A DNA stretch of 64,000 nt from a virus. Made by a program: the position numbers and the translations under genes. Each line of letters begins with the position of its first letter. Positions within the stretch are counted from its first letter, which is position 1. Location of the stretch: the IMG/VR virus record IMGVR_UViG_3300009093_000043, positions 1 to 64,000 of that record; one strand, given 5' to 3'. Below, one piece after another: positions 16,186 through 25,669 of this stretch. The notes beneath the pieces are model-generated. The model ran no database searches. It was not told the origin of the DNA and saw nothing but the letters and a program-made list of their open reading frames with translations.

Positions 16186-19100
16186 CTACGGAGTGAGGAT
16201 GATGATGACTTCGCGATCGACGCCACCACCGCCAGATCCGGGAACGACCCCGGCCGAGGGCCAGTTGGGGGTCAAGATCGCCGGACGGAGGCCCGTAGGA
16301 AGCGGGTTGGGCCCGGAGTACGGGGTGACGTAGCTCGCCGGACCCAATAGGCCCAAGACCCCCGCCGCCCCTCCCGAGGCTCGAAGGAAGGTACTGAGGA
16401 CTCCGGGACCGGGTCCAGGGAACGGCCCGGAGGCGGTACCCGAGCCCGTGTAACCGAAGTTCTCCGAGTAGCTCGCTCCGTCGATCCCCAACTCTCGGAG
16501 ACCGGTTCCGTTTCCGGGACCGTCGCAGAAGGACGAGATCTTCCCCTCGGACCCTCCGTCGTCCAGTTGGAAGAAGTCCATCTGTTCGTAGAGGACGTTG
16601 GGGTCGTCGTTGAACTGACGGACGAGGTACTGATCTCGAAGGAAGTAGTTCGGGTCGACCGGGCCCGCGGGCGGGAAGGCCGGAGTCGGTCCGCCGTCGC
16701 CGGAGACCGTCGTCACCGTCGCCTCTCCCACCTGGCTCATAGGAACGGGAGGCGTCCCCTCGTTCAGGACAGTCTGGGACTCTTGAAGCGGTTGAGACTC
16801 CAGGTACGTGTTCGTGATCGGCTTCGAGACGGCGAAGACGATCGTCACGGGGAACCCGGCCGAGGGCAGGGCGTTCGAGAGAGTGATCTCTTGGCTGTCG
16901 GAGTTGAAGCGCCAGGTCGCGGGCGATAGTGGGACTCCCTCGACGATGACCTGGAAGACGCGGTTCGCGAAGATGTGGGCGGGTCGGATCGAAACGCGGG
17001 TCGTGGTGAGAGAGGCGACGACAACCTGCTCAGGCGTGAAGTCCTTCAGGTATTCACCGCTGGAGATCACGTTCCACTGGTTGAGCACCATCTTCTGAGG
17101 CGCTCGGTAGTCGATCGACGTGTGGGTGAAGACGCGGTACCGGACCTCATTCCAGAGCTGGAGAGAGGACGCCGCGGGGTTCAGCTTCCCGAAGAAGACA
17201 CTTCCGAAGCGAGTGTCGCTCGTGGAGCGAGGGAGACGCGCGTATTCGACGCGAGCCCAGGCGGCCGTCGGATCGAGGGACTGAGTCGCGAAGTCTCCAG
17301 TGTACCCGGAGGGTGGGTTGAGATCGGGGCGAAGGAAGATCGCGCCGAACGTCGGATCGACGAAGAGGCGAACCCAGCACTCACTCGTCCAGTCCATCTC
17401 GACGATCACGGAGGACGGATCGGAGTTCGGAACGGAGAGACCGTCGGTTCGGGGGATCTCCCAGTTGTCGAGGTCGCCGAAGTCGCCGCCCTTCCAGATC
17501 CCGAAGGTCCGGTGAAGGTTCGAGACCCCCACGATGTTCTCGAAGAGCGAGAGGCTGAAGAGCGAGGCCTCGAAGGACGCGCCGCTCTCCAAGTCGAGGT
17601 AGCCGAACGAGACGCCGTCCGAGGGGGCGATGAAGACGGGGAACGAGGCGAAGGGAGCCGTTCCCAGCAGGATGTCGTTCTCGTAGAGGCTGACGAGGTT
17701 CCCCGAGGGTGAGACGTTCAGTCGGTACGTCCTCGGGACGCCGTCGCTCCAGTTCGAGCCTACGAGGAGCGCGGCTCCCAGGGTCGAGGGGTCGCATAGG
17801 AGGATCGAGTCCGGACCCGAGAAGGCGACACCGATCTGACGCCCGCCGACGTCCGCGACGAACATGAGGCCGATGAAGTTCGCCCCCGAGCCCGAGACCA
17901 CGAACGAATCGACCGAAAGACGAAACTCGACCGTTCGATCTGTCGTCGTGAGAACCGGGAGAGACTTCGAGACGAGCCAGTCGGTCCCCGCGCCCGCGCC
18001 TGAAATCAGCGTTTCCGGACCGTTCGCGAACGTCACGGGCGTTCCGAAGTCGACCCATCCTTGAGAGGTGTAGGTGGTCGCGCCGACGAGGGAGATCGTA
18101 GCCTGGGGGAAGATCCTCTTCCCAGACCCGCCGTTGTTCTGGAAGAGGAGGTTACCCAACCGCGCTTCGCGGTGAGTGTCCTTCATGGAGATCGCGGCGC
18201 CGCCCGCTCCCGATGTATCTCTCGACAGCGAGAGGTGAGCGTCGAGAGCTACGACACGTCGACCGTCGAGGAACGGATCAATCAGGCCGTAGCCGTACTG
18301 AGTGTCGAGGGAAGCCTCGCCCGGAGTCCCGGTGAGTCGAAGGACACCCGAGACATTCGCCGAATCTCCGTACGGAGTCGTGAGGAACCACTCAGCGTCT
18401 TCCGGGTTCCCGGTCATCGTCGTGTCGACGACGGTTCCGCGAGAGAAGAGGGTCCCGCCGTCTGGCGTCGAGAGGTAGCGGACGAAGTCCCAGAGGGTCG
18501 TGTTCGTCGCCTTTCGGGAGAACGAGCCCCAGAGGTAGCGACCCGAGCCCATCGGGAGAACGTCGGGGCCGAGGTATGCGGGGGAGGAAAGGATCGGCCC
18601 GCCGATCACGGTGACGAGAGAACCTCCGGTGGCTCCGCCGAAGAGGAGCTGGACCGAGTCGTTCTTCGTGTCGGCGTAGAGGCGCCATGTGCACAGGCCG
18701 GCGTCCCACTCGGTCTCGAAGACGAGGTCCGCGAACTTGTTCCCGAAGAGGGCCGGATTCTCGGGGAAGCCCGGACCATCCACGACGATCGTGACAAGGT
18801 TCCGGGAGCTGTCGATGAAGACCTGGTCGACGGTGTAGACGCCCGTCTGGTTGCCGACGAGGATCTGGAATCGATTCCCCGCTGTGAGGAGCCTCGGGGC
18901 CGAGTCGAGCGGGACGGTGACGACGGTCGCGCTGAGGATCGTTCCCGGAGCCTTCGGGCCGACGATCCAAGAGGATACGTCACGAATCTCGCCCGGGCGC
19001 GCGAGGAGACCGATGTGCTTCAGTCCGTTCACGACGAGCGCGCCCGCGAGGTAGAGGCGGTGATCGTTGTGGAAGCCGAAGCCGACGCCAGTGAAGACGC

Positions 19101-21363
19101 CGTCGAGCGCGTAGTCCTGGATCTGGAACCGAGCCGCGGTCCCGACCATCGACATGACCGGAAGCTCGAAGTCCCGGCTCCAGTAGCCGACCGCGGTCGC
19201 GGAAGGGTTCGAGAGCAGGTAGCGATCGCCGTCCGACGTTCCGCTGACGGTTCCCTTCGAGACCCATGGTGAGGACGGGACGGCCGTTCCTTCGTACTGA
19301 ACGGTCGTCGGCTCGATGTCGGCCTCGGCGTAGGGGACCGAGATTCGAGCCGGGGACTGGTTGAGGAGGAGCGTCGTCGGGGAGTTCACCGCCGCCGTGT
19401 ACGCGCGCTCGAAGGCGAGGTAGCGGTGGGCGATTCGGATCGGGGGCTTCCGCGTCGGGTAGATCCCGAGTCCGATCGAGAGCGGGAAGCGGGTCGTGGA
19501 CGTACCGCCGCCGGGGAGGATCCCTGGCGTGGACGTGTTCCGGCCGTTCGCGAGGCTCCACTTGTTCAGCGTGAGGCCGGTCGTGTTGAGGGCCGTGAAT
19601 CCCATCAACGGTCCGGGGAACCAGTTGTAGGAGACTGTCACCGTGTGAGCACCCGAGGCGAACCGAGTGATCGGGGTCGCGAGCGTGATCTCGCCGGTGT
19701 AGGGGTTGACGCTCGCGACCGGAACCGGAGTCCCGTCGAAAAGGACCGTGACGTCCGAGCGCGTCGCCGGGGTCGCGTCGCCCCACGGACGAACGAGCGG
19801 GCCGTTCGCCGTCATGAGGGTCGAGGAGGTCCCGGCCGGGGGCGTGAAGAACTGAGATGAGATGTCCTCGTTCGCGACCGCGATCGGTCCGCGAATTCCG
19901 AGCCGATCGACCTCGACCGAGTATGAGTTCCCGGACGAGGCGACGGGGAACTTCGGCCCGAGGATCCGAAGGAAGTTCACCGCCGGGCGAACTGCCGTTT
20001 CTGGCCCAACGGCTTCCCCTACCGGGCCACCGTTCGCGCCGAGGACCGTCTCTAGGAGGTAGCGGCCAGCGTTCGGGCCCGTAGCGAACGTTAGGACCTC
20101 GTTCGGGGCCGCGAGTGACCAGTCCTGGGCCGAGTCGACGAAGGCGCCCTCGAAGACCGTAGCGAGCCCCGTAAGGGCCGTCGGGGACGTCACGTACGGC
20201 CGGGCCACTGGATCGTCGCCGAACGGGAAGGAAGCCGTCTCCCGGACCTGGTACCGGCCAGCGTTCGGGCCGGAGAGGATCGTGAGAGGGGCGCCAGGAC
20301 GGATCGGCCGGAAGCTGATCGCGTCGTTCAGCGTGTACCGATCGGCGAGGACGACTCCGGTCGCGGAGTCGAGTTCCTTTACGCCTGTGCAGTACTTCCG
20401 GAAATCGTCATAGTAGTACGTGTCGAGGTTGAACTGCTCGATCGCGTCTACGAAGACGTGGCGGTAGGTCTCGCGGAAGAGGTTCCGGTACTCGTAGAGG
20501 ACGTGGGCCGGGCGGAGAGCGCGGAGGACGATCCTCACGTTGTTCGCGAGGATCACCGGAAGCTCGGCGAAGTCCGAGAGGGGATCGTGGGTGTGGGACG
20601 GGAGGCCGACCGCCGAAGCGTCGTCCATCAGCCAGTTCTCGATCGTATGGACGTGAGCCGGGCCCGAGCCGTCGTCCCAGACGATCCCCGTCGTGACGCC
20701 TTCCCCGAGCGCGTTGATCTTCAACGTGTGGTAGTGGGGATCGACGAGGCTCCCCTCGGTCGAGCGGTGGTGGTTCGAGACGTTCACCTCGACCGTGAAT
20801 CGGTCGGCGATCGTCCACCCCACGCCTGGGAGGCCGATGAACTCCTCCTTGTCGAGGAGCGAGACCTCCGCGTCCGTGAGAGCCTCGACACCTTCGAGGA
20901 GGGTGACGTCCGTACTTCCCTGGAGAAGCAGCGTCACCATCTTGTGGAGGAAGGCGCGGTACGAGAGGTCCCCGTCGATCTGAGGGAGACCCGTCTGGGC
21001 GCTCGTCGGGAATACCAGGTCCGCTAGGAACTGAAACAGGACCTCGGGGCGCGTGAAATCGTAGAAGGCATCTTCGTACGCGTCCTCACCGGTGACCTGG
21101 ATCCGAGCGAGTTCCTCGGCGGCAGCCTGGAACTGCTGGACGTAGTTCGGGCCCTTCGTCTGAGAGACGTAGTTGGACGGGAGGGAGTTGATGAAGACGG
21201 TGACGATCTGATCCGCTACGGCGCGGACGCGCGACTCGTCAACCTGCCCTTCCTGGACGAAGGGGGCCGGGTTCTGGGCCGTCGGGCCTGTGACCGACTC
21301 CGGGAGGACGGTGATGAGGCCGTCCTCGGCTCGGCTCTTCGGGGGGATCTCGTCGGCAGCCAT
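16186..21363 (-). CDS. Giant tail/baseplate structural protein (1725 aa)
   Basis: A 1725 aa protein. Residues about 40-180 are helical (ESRVRAVADQIVTVFINSLP, FQAAAEELARIQV). About 190-260 contain three His-x-His pairs (210-212, 237-239, 257-259) like the metal-binding collars of phage fibre trimers. Residues from about 270 to 1700 are beta-rich repeats, some LamG-like (ARFQIQDYALDGVFTGVGFG), ending in a Gly/Pro-rich tail. GGGGAG precedes the ATG. It ends in TAG. A role as baseplate-attached fibre or host-recognition protein is inferred. Confidence 0.75.
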   Translation of the reverse strand: MAADEIPPKSRAEDGLITVLPESVTGPTAQNPAPFVQEGQVDESRVRAVADQIVTVFINSLPSNYVSQTKGPNYVQQFQAAAEELARIQVTGEDAYEDAFYDFTRPEVLFQFLADLVFPTSAQTGLPQIDGDLSYRAFLHKMVTLLLQGSTDVTLLEGVEALTDAEVSLLDKEEFIGLPGVGWTIADRFTVEVNVSNHHRSTEGSLVDPHYHTLKINALGEGVTTGIVWDDGSGPAHVHTIENWLMDDASAVGLPSHTHDPLSDFAELPVILANNVRIVLRALRPAHVLYEYRNLFRETYRHVFVDAIEQFNLDTYYYDDFRKYCTGVKELDSATGVVLADRYTLNDAISFRPIRPGAPLTILSGPNAGRYQVRETASFPFGDDPVARPYVTSPTALTGLATVFEGAFVDSAQDWSLAAPNEVLTFATGPNAGRYLLETVLGANGGPVGEAVGPETAVRPAVNFLRILGPKFPVASSGNSYSVEVDRLGIRGPIAVANEDISSQFFTPPAGTSSTLMTANGPLVRPWGDATPATRSDVTVLFDGTPVPVASVNPYTGEITLATPITRFASGAHTVTVSYNWFPGPLMGFTALNTTGLTLNKWSLANGRNTSTPGILPGGGTSTTRFPLSIGLGIYPTRKPPIRIAHRYLAFERAYTAAVNSPTTLLLNQSPARISVPYAEADIEPTTVQYEGTAVPSSPWVSKGTVSGTSDGDRYLLSNPSATAVGYWSRDFELPVMSMVGTAARFQIQDYALDGVFTGVGFGFHNDHRLYLAGALVVNGLKHIGLLARPGEIRDVSSWIVGPKAPGTILSATVVTVPLDSAPRLLTAGNRFQILVGNQTGVYTVDQVFIDSSRNLVTIVVDGPGFPENPALFGNKFADLVFETEWDAGLCTWRLYADTKNDSVQLLFGGATGGSLVTVIGGPILSSPAYLGPDVLPMGSGRYLWGSFSRKATNTTLWDFVRYLSTPDGGTLFSRGTVVDTTMTGNPEDAEWFLTTPYGDSANVSGVLRLTGTPGEASLDTQYGYGLIDPFLDGRRVVALDAHLSLSRDTSGAGGAAISMKDTHREARLGNLLFQNNGGSGKRIFPQATISLVGATTYTSQGWVDFGTPVTFANGPETLISGAGAGTDWLVSKSLPVLTTTDRTVEFRLSVDSFVVSGSGANFIGLMFVADVGGRQIGVAFSGPDSILLCDPSTLGAALLVGSNWSDGVPRTYRLNVSPSGNLVSLYENDILLGTAPFASFPVFIAPSDGVSFGYLDLESGASFEASLFSLSLFENIVGVSNLHRTFGIWKGGDFGDLDNWEIPRTDGLSVPNSDPSSVIVEMDWTSECWVRLFVDPTFGAIFLRPDLNPPSGYTGDFATQSLDPTAAWARVEYARLPRSTSDTRFGSVFFGKLNPAASSLQLWNEVRYRVFTHTSIDYRAPQKMVLNQWNVISSGEYLKDFTPEQVVVASLTTTRVSIRPAHIFANRVFQVIVEGVPLSPATWRFNSDSQEITLSNALPSAGFPVTIVFAVSKPITNTYLESQPLQESQTVLNEGTPPVPMSQVGEATVTTVSGDGGPTPAFPPAGPVDPNYFLRDQYLVRQFNDDPNVLYEQMDFFQLDDGGSEGKISSFCDGPGNGTGLRELGIDGASYSENFGYTGSGTASGPFPGPGPGVLSTFLRASGGAAGVLGLLGPASYVTPYSGPNPLPTGLRPAILTPNWPSAGVVPGSGGGGVDREVIIILTP

Positions 21364-21378
21364 CTCCCCACTGTACGG

Positions 21379-21876
21379 TCATCGGGGGGATACCGATCTC
21401 CCCAAAAAGAATCGGATGGAATCGTTGAGAGGTCCCGTCGTCAAATCCTCAACAGACACATCTCTCTTCAACCGCCGCGAGAGGCAGGTCAAGCAAACCC
21501 AACCGTGAGGAGAACCCGCTTCTTCCCACACTTGGGACGTAACCTCGTACTCGGAGGCGAAACTTCCGCAATCCATACACCCGATATTCATACGACTTTG
21601 AGTCGTGTACCCCATTCCCGCACAGTGACGACAAGTGATCAAAGATGGGTCGACCTCGGAGTGGACCACCTGCGTCCAGGTCTTTTGAAGACCTCCCAAC
21701 GAGTTCCAATTTCTCAAGACCTTCTCGACGTCGGGGGCGACCTGGTCGTCTGGTACACGCCCCAACCCAGCTTCCACCAAAAGCTCGTAATGGCGCGTGA
21801 GATGCTTGGTCAGCGCCTCGAACATCTTCATAGTGGAGCGGAAGATCGCACGCTCCCTAGCGTTGAAGTCTTTCAC
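21379..21876 (-). CDS. Zinc-finger-like protein
   Basis: A 165 aa protein using a GTG start that overlaps the upstream TGA. An N-terminal helical region (about 1-75) is followed by two CxxC pairs, CRHC and CMDC, about 18 residues apart, and a later CLTC (about 130-133), so it probably binds zinc. I do not recognise a specific family. It lies 15 bases upstream of the 1725 aa gene on the same strand but looks more like a regulatory or nucleic-acid protein. Confidence 0.7.
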   Translation of the reverse strand: MKDFNARERAIFRSTMKMFEALTKHLTRHYELLVEAGLGRVPDDQVAPDVEKVLRNWNSLGGLQKTWTQVVHSEVDPSLITCRHCAGMGYTTQSRMNIGCMDCGSFASEYEVTSQVWEEAGSPHGWVCLTCLSRRLKRDVSVEDLTTGPLNDSIRFFLGRSVSPR

Positions 21877-22484
21877 TTCCCAGCTGCCTCTCGCTTGGCT
21901 GCCTCTCGCTTGAGTCTCTTCACTTCAGTGATCTTCTTCGCCGTCTTGTACAGCGTTTTCTCTCGCCTCTTCGTCTCGGCAGCCTTGAGGGCAGCTTGGT
22001 GATATCGCTCTTTCTGTTCTTCCTCTTTGGCTTCCTTCTTCAGATTCTCGATAGCCGCGGGCCAAAGAAGGTGGATCATCAACGAGAGACGTTTCTCGAA
22101 CGAGAGGAAATACCGACCATTCTTTTTGCTGACCAACCGAGAGGGGGGTCGCTCGAACTGACCCACGTGAGCCACGCTCACACCGGTCGCCTTCGAGACT
22201 TGAAGATGGGTTTCCTGACGTTTCTCTCGCTCCTCTCGGAACTTCCGCCCGGGGTAATGGGCGTCCAAAAAGGCAGACCCGCATTCTTCCATGTGTCGAG
22301 CGAACTTCGGGTCGAGGTACGCCGCCTGTGCGTACAGCTTCGCGGTCTTCGCGATCGAAGCCGGGAAGGGCGAGTCCGATTCCAGATCCTCTGGACCGGT
22401 CGGCAGTTCTCGGGCCATTTCCGTCATATCTCTCACGAAAGCGGAGATCGCGTCGGAAATCGCCGGTGTGTCGTCGAAGCTCAT
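21873..22484 (-). CDS. Helical hypothetical protein
   Basis: A 203 aa all-helical protein. The N-terminal acidic half includes SFDDTPAISDAISAFVRDMT; residues about 95-125 (VSKATGVSVAHVGQFERPPS) look like a helix-turn-helix recognition region; the C terminus is a basic Lys/Ala/Glu coiled coil (KEEEQKERYHQAALKAAETK). It may be a DNA-binding protein. Its GTGA junction couples it to the zinc-finger gene. Confidence 0.7.
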   Translation of the reverse strand: MSFDDTPAISDAISAFVRDMTEMARELPTGPEDLESDSPFPASIAKTAKLYAQAAYLDPKFARHMEECGSAFLDAHYPGRKFREEREKRQETHLQVSKATGVSVAHVGQFERPPSRLVSKKNGRYFLSFEKRLSLMIHLLWPAAIENLKKEAKEEEQKERYHQAALKAAETKRREKTLYKTAKKITEVKRLKREAAKREAAGK

Positions 22485-22518
22485 ATCCAGGTAACGGACG
22501 AGGGGGACCGTTCTACAC

Positions 22519-22950
22519 TCACAAAGCGCCGAGAACGGAAAGGAGTCGGACGGTGGCGGATCGGACTCCGGCGGGGGTCTTGGCGTTCCTCTTGGCCTGA
22601 ACGAAGTTCTTCGCGGCCCGGAAGACCTTCGCCTCCTCTTCGGAGAGGCCCTTCGTGCCTCGAAGATGGAGCTGGGGGTTCCACATCATGGGGTGGGCCC
22701 CCTTCACAACGACGAAAACGTCAGCGAGATTGCCCTTCCGAGTAGGACGCTTACCCTTTCTCAGAAGCATCCCACACTCCACCAGTTCCTTCAGCCGAGG
22801 GCTGATAGCTTCGTGGCTGTGGGCCCCCTCGAAGAACTCGACTACCTCTTGGGTGATCACGCCCTCGGCGCCCCTATCGTTCGCGAAAGCGAACACCTTG
22901 AGCCAAAGCGGGGGACGGTTCGGGTTCAGGCGAAGATTCGACTTGGGCAT
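22519..22950 (-). CDS. Winged-helix DNA-binding protein candidate
   Basis: A 143 aa protein. Residues about 15-90 follow a winged-helix pattern: LWLKVFAFANDRGAEGVITQ, EVVEFFEGAHSHEAISPRLK, ELVECGMLLRKGKRPTRKGN, with an ADVFVVVK wing. The C terminus is a basic helix. It overlaps the 3' end of the methyltransferase-like gene by 25 bases. It could be a phage transcription or replication regulator; partners are unknown. Confidence 0.65.
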   Translation of the reverse strand: MPKSNLRLNPNRPPLWLKVFAFANDRGAEGVITQEVVEFFEGAHSHEAISPRLKELVECGMLLRKGKRPTRKGNLADVFVVVKGAHPMMWNPQLHLRGTKGLSEEEAKVFRAAKNFVQAKRNAKTPAGVRSATVRLLSVLGAL

Positions 22951-23645
22951 GTTCGAGAGTCCTGCTGACGAGACTTACGGCCGATCGTGAAAAACATCAT
23001 CATGGTCTTCGAATTCGGACCGGTTCCACCATAGTAGTAGGCGTCGTCTGGTTGTTCCCACCCCGTGGACGAAGCCAATTCCATCAAACCCGAGGTCGAG
23101 GCCACCTCTCGAATTTCGTCGAAGTCGAGGTCGAACCGATGGGGGTAAGAACGAGCCGCTATGAAGTTCGCCGAGATAACGAACTCGCCCGGAATTTCGT
23201 TGAGAAGGGAGACCGTACGACGAACTGCGCGGAAAGCGGCCTTCGGTTCCGCCGTCGAATCGAACCAAAGAAAGCAGGGCTTCAGCTTCTTTCGATTGGC
23301 CAGATCATGGAGTACGTCGAGCCACTCCCCATGTAGAAACCGGGCGGCCTGGTAGGGGGTTCCCTTCACGGCCGCCCGGTTCGCCTCCACAACTTCAAGG
23401 TCGCGGTCGATCCCGAGGATCCCTGAAGGGGAAACGAACTTCCGATCGACCAGGAAGGGGACTTCGGAGTTGCCTCGAAGTCGCCCGTTCGAATCGGACA
23501 ACTTCCCCGTAAGGGAGATCATCCTCCCCCCTGGGCATCGATCTGAACCGGTAAACGTTCGACAAGCCGCGATAGTGGCCTGTTCCCGAGAGAGAACCTT
23601 TCGATTACAGGACCAATCCTTCGTTCGGATCCGGTCGATCTTCAT
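22926..23645 (-). CDS. Rossmann methyltransferase-like protein
   Basis: A 239 aa protein. The ATG at 23645 overlaps the helicase TGA (ATGA); an in-frame GTG 12 bases earlier is less likely. SGILGIDRDLEVVEANRAAV (about residues 77-96) resembles the acidic-loop strand of class I SAM methyltransferases, and PCFLWFDSTAEP (about 127-138) could be the catalytic strand. The N terminus, where motif I should lie (KFVSPSG), is weak, so the enzyme may be divergent or inactive. Coupling with an SF2 helicase suggests a nucleic-acid substrate; this is inference. Confidence 0.5.
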   Translation of the reverse strand: MKIDRIRTKDWSCNRKVLSREQATIAACRTFTGSDRCPGGRMISLTGKLSDSNGRLRGNSEVPFLVDRKFVSPSGILGIDRDLEVVEANRAAVKGTPYQAARFLHGEWLDVLHDLANRKKLKPCFLWFDSTAEPKAAFRAVRRTVSLLNEIPGEFVISANFIAARSYPHRFDLDFDEIREVASTSGLMELASSTGWEQPDDAYYYGGTGPNSKTMMMFFTIGRKSRQQDSRTCPSRIFA

Positions 23646-25648
23646 GAGAGCTTCCACTTATCGAGCATGCGAAGCATCTCCCGCTTCGACTTATCCGGGT
23701 CCTTCTTGACCCCATAGACCTTCGAGTATCGAGCTTCCGGCCGAGGGCCGATCTTCCCGATCGCGGTTCGAACCTCAGACCAGGTCTTACACCCAAGCCC
23801 CGCCTTGAAGGAATCGAAGATTTGGTTGTAAGGATCCCTGGTGAGGAGAGACACCCCGTTAAGGAGCTTCCCGTCTTGGACTCGGGACGGGGAGAAGAAC
23901 CTCTCCAGGGCAGTCTTAGTCTCCCGTCGTTCCGTCTCGGTGTAAGAGGGGTTGGAGGAGAAGAACTTCTCGGCTTCCTCCTGAGCGATCCTAATCACAT
24001 CGTCGACACCTCGGGAGACCCCCGAATCCCCCTCCCTGAGGAGCGACCTCGGAATGGTCTCAAGGACTAGCTCAACCGCCCTGGTCACCTTCTCCGACGC
24101 GTTGTACCCCAAAATTTCGGACCGGCGCGACTGCCAATCGAAGGTCATGAACATGAGAAGCATGTTCAGGTAGTAATCCAGGTAGGTTTCGTCGATCTCT
24201 TTCCCGAAGGTCGGAAGGATCACGTTGAACTCCACCGACTCTTTTCCAGGAACGTCTCGGAGAAGTCGCCCGAGCATTTGGATCATGTCCAGCGTCGAGT
24301 TCCTAGGAGCCATGAGAATCACTTGACGAAGAGTGGGGAAATCGCTGCCTTCGCGAAACATGTTGTTCGAGAAGAGGACGTTCGGAGCTTTACGGCCTTG
24401 GTCGAGCCGAGCGAGAGAGATTTCCTTGCGGAAATACTTTGCTGAGTTCGAGATACCTTCGCGGACCTGATCGGCCAACTCTTGGCGTTCCATCAGGTTC
24501 GAGTCGTCGATGAAGTCCACTACCGTTACGGGCTCCCCCTCGATCAGGCCGACTCCGTTTTCGACCTTGAGGCACTGGAAGAGACGGTCCCGAACATCGA
24601 ACTTCGTCGGCTTCTTACCGTCTGTCCCGTAGGCCTTGTAGAAGTTGGAGTTGGGGGCGGGCAGGTAGACCAAATTGTGGTTATGGTTGTGGGCCTGAAG
24701 GGCGGCCTTGTCCTTCGACAAACAGTACAGGACGGCCTCGTAGGGGTTGTCGGCGAAGATCAAGTTGAGATGAACGCGCTTCAGGTACCTCATCGAAGCC
24801 ATGTGGTCGTCGAGGTGGCGGACATACCTGCCCGGATCGAAAAGCTCGCGAGCCCAAGAGGGGACGATCTCGTCGAGAGTCGAACGAAACCAAGTAGCCG
24901 TAACCAAGAGAAGGGGTCCCGGCTTCTTTTCGATGTACTGTAGGACGATCCGACCAATGCCGTTGTTGATGAGAATCAACTCCTCTTTGTTGTTCGGGTT
25001 TTCCCGAGCCGAACACAACGAGTGATGGGCTTCGTCGATAGTGAGAGAGACTCCCTTCCACGGATTTTCAGGTCGTCTCTCTCGAAGGATCTTGTCCACC
25101 GCCACGAGCATCGCGTGTGTGCAAACGATCAGGTTCTCCGAGAGTACCTTTCGGGGACCCTTGAGGATGCGGGCGACGATCTCCTCGGCGGTGGTCTCCC
25201 CAACCTTCATCTCAGCGTCGTAGACGAGAGTCTCGACCAGCGGGACCAGCTTGCCGTTCTCTCGAACGAAACGCTTCCTTTTCCCCTTCGGTTTGAACTC
25301 GAAGACGAGTGTCTCCGAGAAGTTGGTCCCGACCGAATGAGTGGGTCCGGCGATCACAGAGATGAAACCGGCCATCGCGTCCTTGACCGCGAGAGCCATC
25401 TGGATCCTCGACTTGCCGGCGCCTGTGGGGGCGATGAGCGTTCGGTACCGGTGGTCGAGAAACTTCTCGATCGCCTCGTTCTGGAAGCCGTCAATGTTCG
25501 AGATCCCTCGCCGCCGTCGGGTTTCCCGATTGGCCGAAGGAATTACGTACCGGACGAACTTCAATCCCTTTTCGGAGGTCAGCTCGGTACGGGTGGGGTT
25601 GTAGATGATAGGGCGACGAGCCGCCTTCTCGGACTTCTTTTTTCCCAT
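23642..25648 (-). CDS. SF2 DEAH-box helicase
   Basis: A 668 aa protein with ordered SF2 motifs: a Q-like segment FQNEAIEKFLDHR (55-67), Walker A APTGAGKSR (73-81), Walker B/DEAH at 205-208 (TIDEAHHS), motif III TAT at 250-252, a motif IV-V region around FSNNMFREGSDFP (426-438), and motif VI QMLGRLLRD (457-465). It should use ATP to translocate on or unwind nucleic acid in the cytoplasm. The C-terminal 190 residues are helical and unassigned. It is translationally coupled to the methyltransferase-like gene. Replication, repair or a modification-linked role are all possible. Confidence 0.9.
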   Translation of the reverse strand: MGKKKSEKAARRPIIYNPTRTELTSEKGLKFVRYVIPSANRETRRRRGISNIDGFQNEAIEKFLDHRYRTLIAPTGAGKSRIQMALAVKDAMAGFISVIAGPTHSVGTNFSETLVFEFKPKGKRKRFVRENGKLVPLVETLVYDAEMKVGETTAEEIVARILKGPRKVLSENLIVCTHAMLVAVDKILRERRPENPWKGVSLTIDEAHHSLCSARENPNNKEELILINNGIGRIVLQYIEKKPGPLLLVTATWFRSTLDEIVPSWARELFDPGRYVRHLDDHMASMRYLKRVHLNLIFADNPYEAVLYCLSKDKAALQAHNHNHNLVYLPAPNSNFYKAYGTDGKKPTKFDVRDRLFQCLKVENGVGLIEGEPVTVVDFIDDSNLMERQELADQVREGISNSAKYFRKEISLARLDQGRKAPNVLFSNNMFREGSDFPTLRQVILMAPRNSTLDMIQMLGRLLRDVPGKESVEFNVILPTFGKEIDETYLDYYLNMLLMFMTFDWQSRRSEILGYNASEKVTRAVELVLETIPRSLLREGDSGVSRGVDDVIRIAQEEAEKFFSSNPSYTETERRETKTALERFFSPSRVQDGKLLNGVSLLTRDPYNQIFDSFKAGLGCKTWSEVRTAIGKIGPRPEARYSKVYGVKKDPDKSKREMLRMLDKWKLS

Positions 25649-25660
25649 GAACCAGGTTTC

Positions 25661-25667
25661 CTTACGC
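25661..25667 (-). promoter_or_regulatory. GCGTAAG motif upstream of helicase gene
   Basis: On the minus strand GCGTAAG ends 12 bases before the helicase ATG. The TGA of the preceding gene (25672-25670) lies just upstream of it, so the motif starts a new unit or re-initiation site within 21 bases. Confidence 0.4.
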
Positions 25668-25669
25668 CC

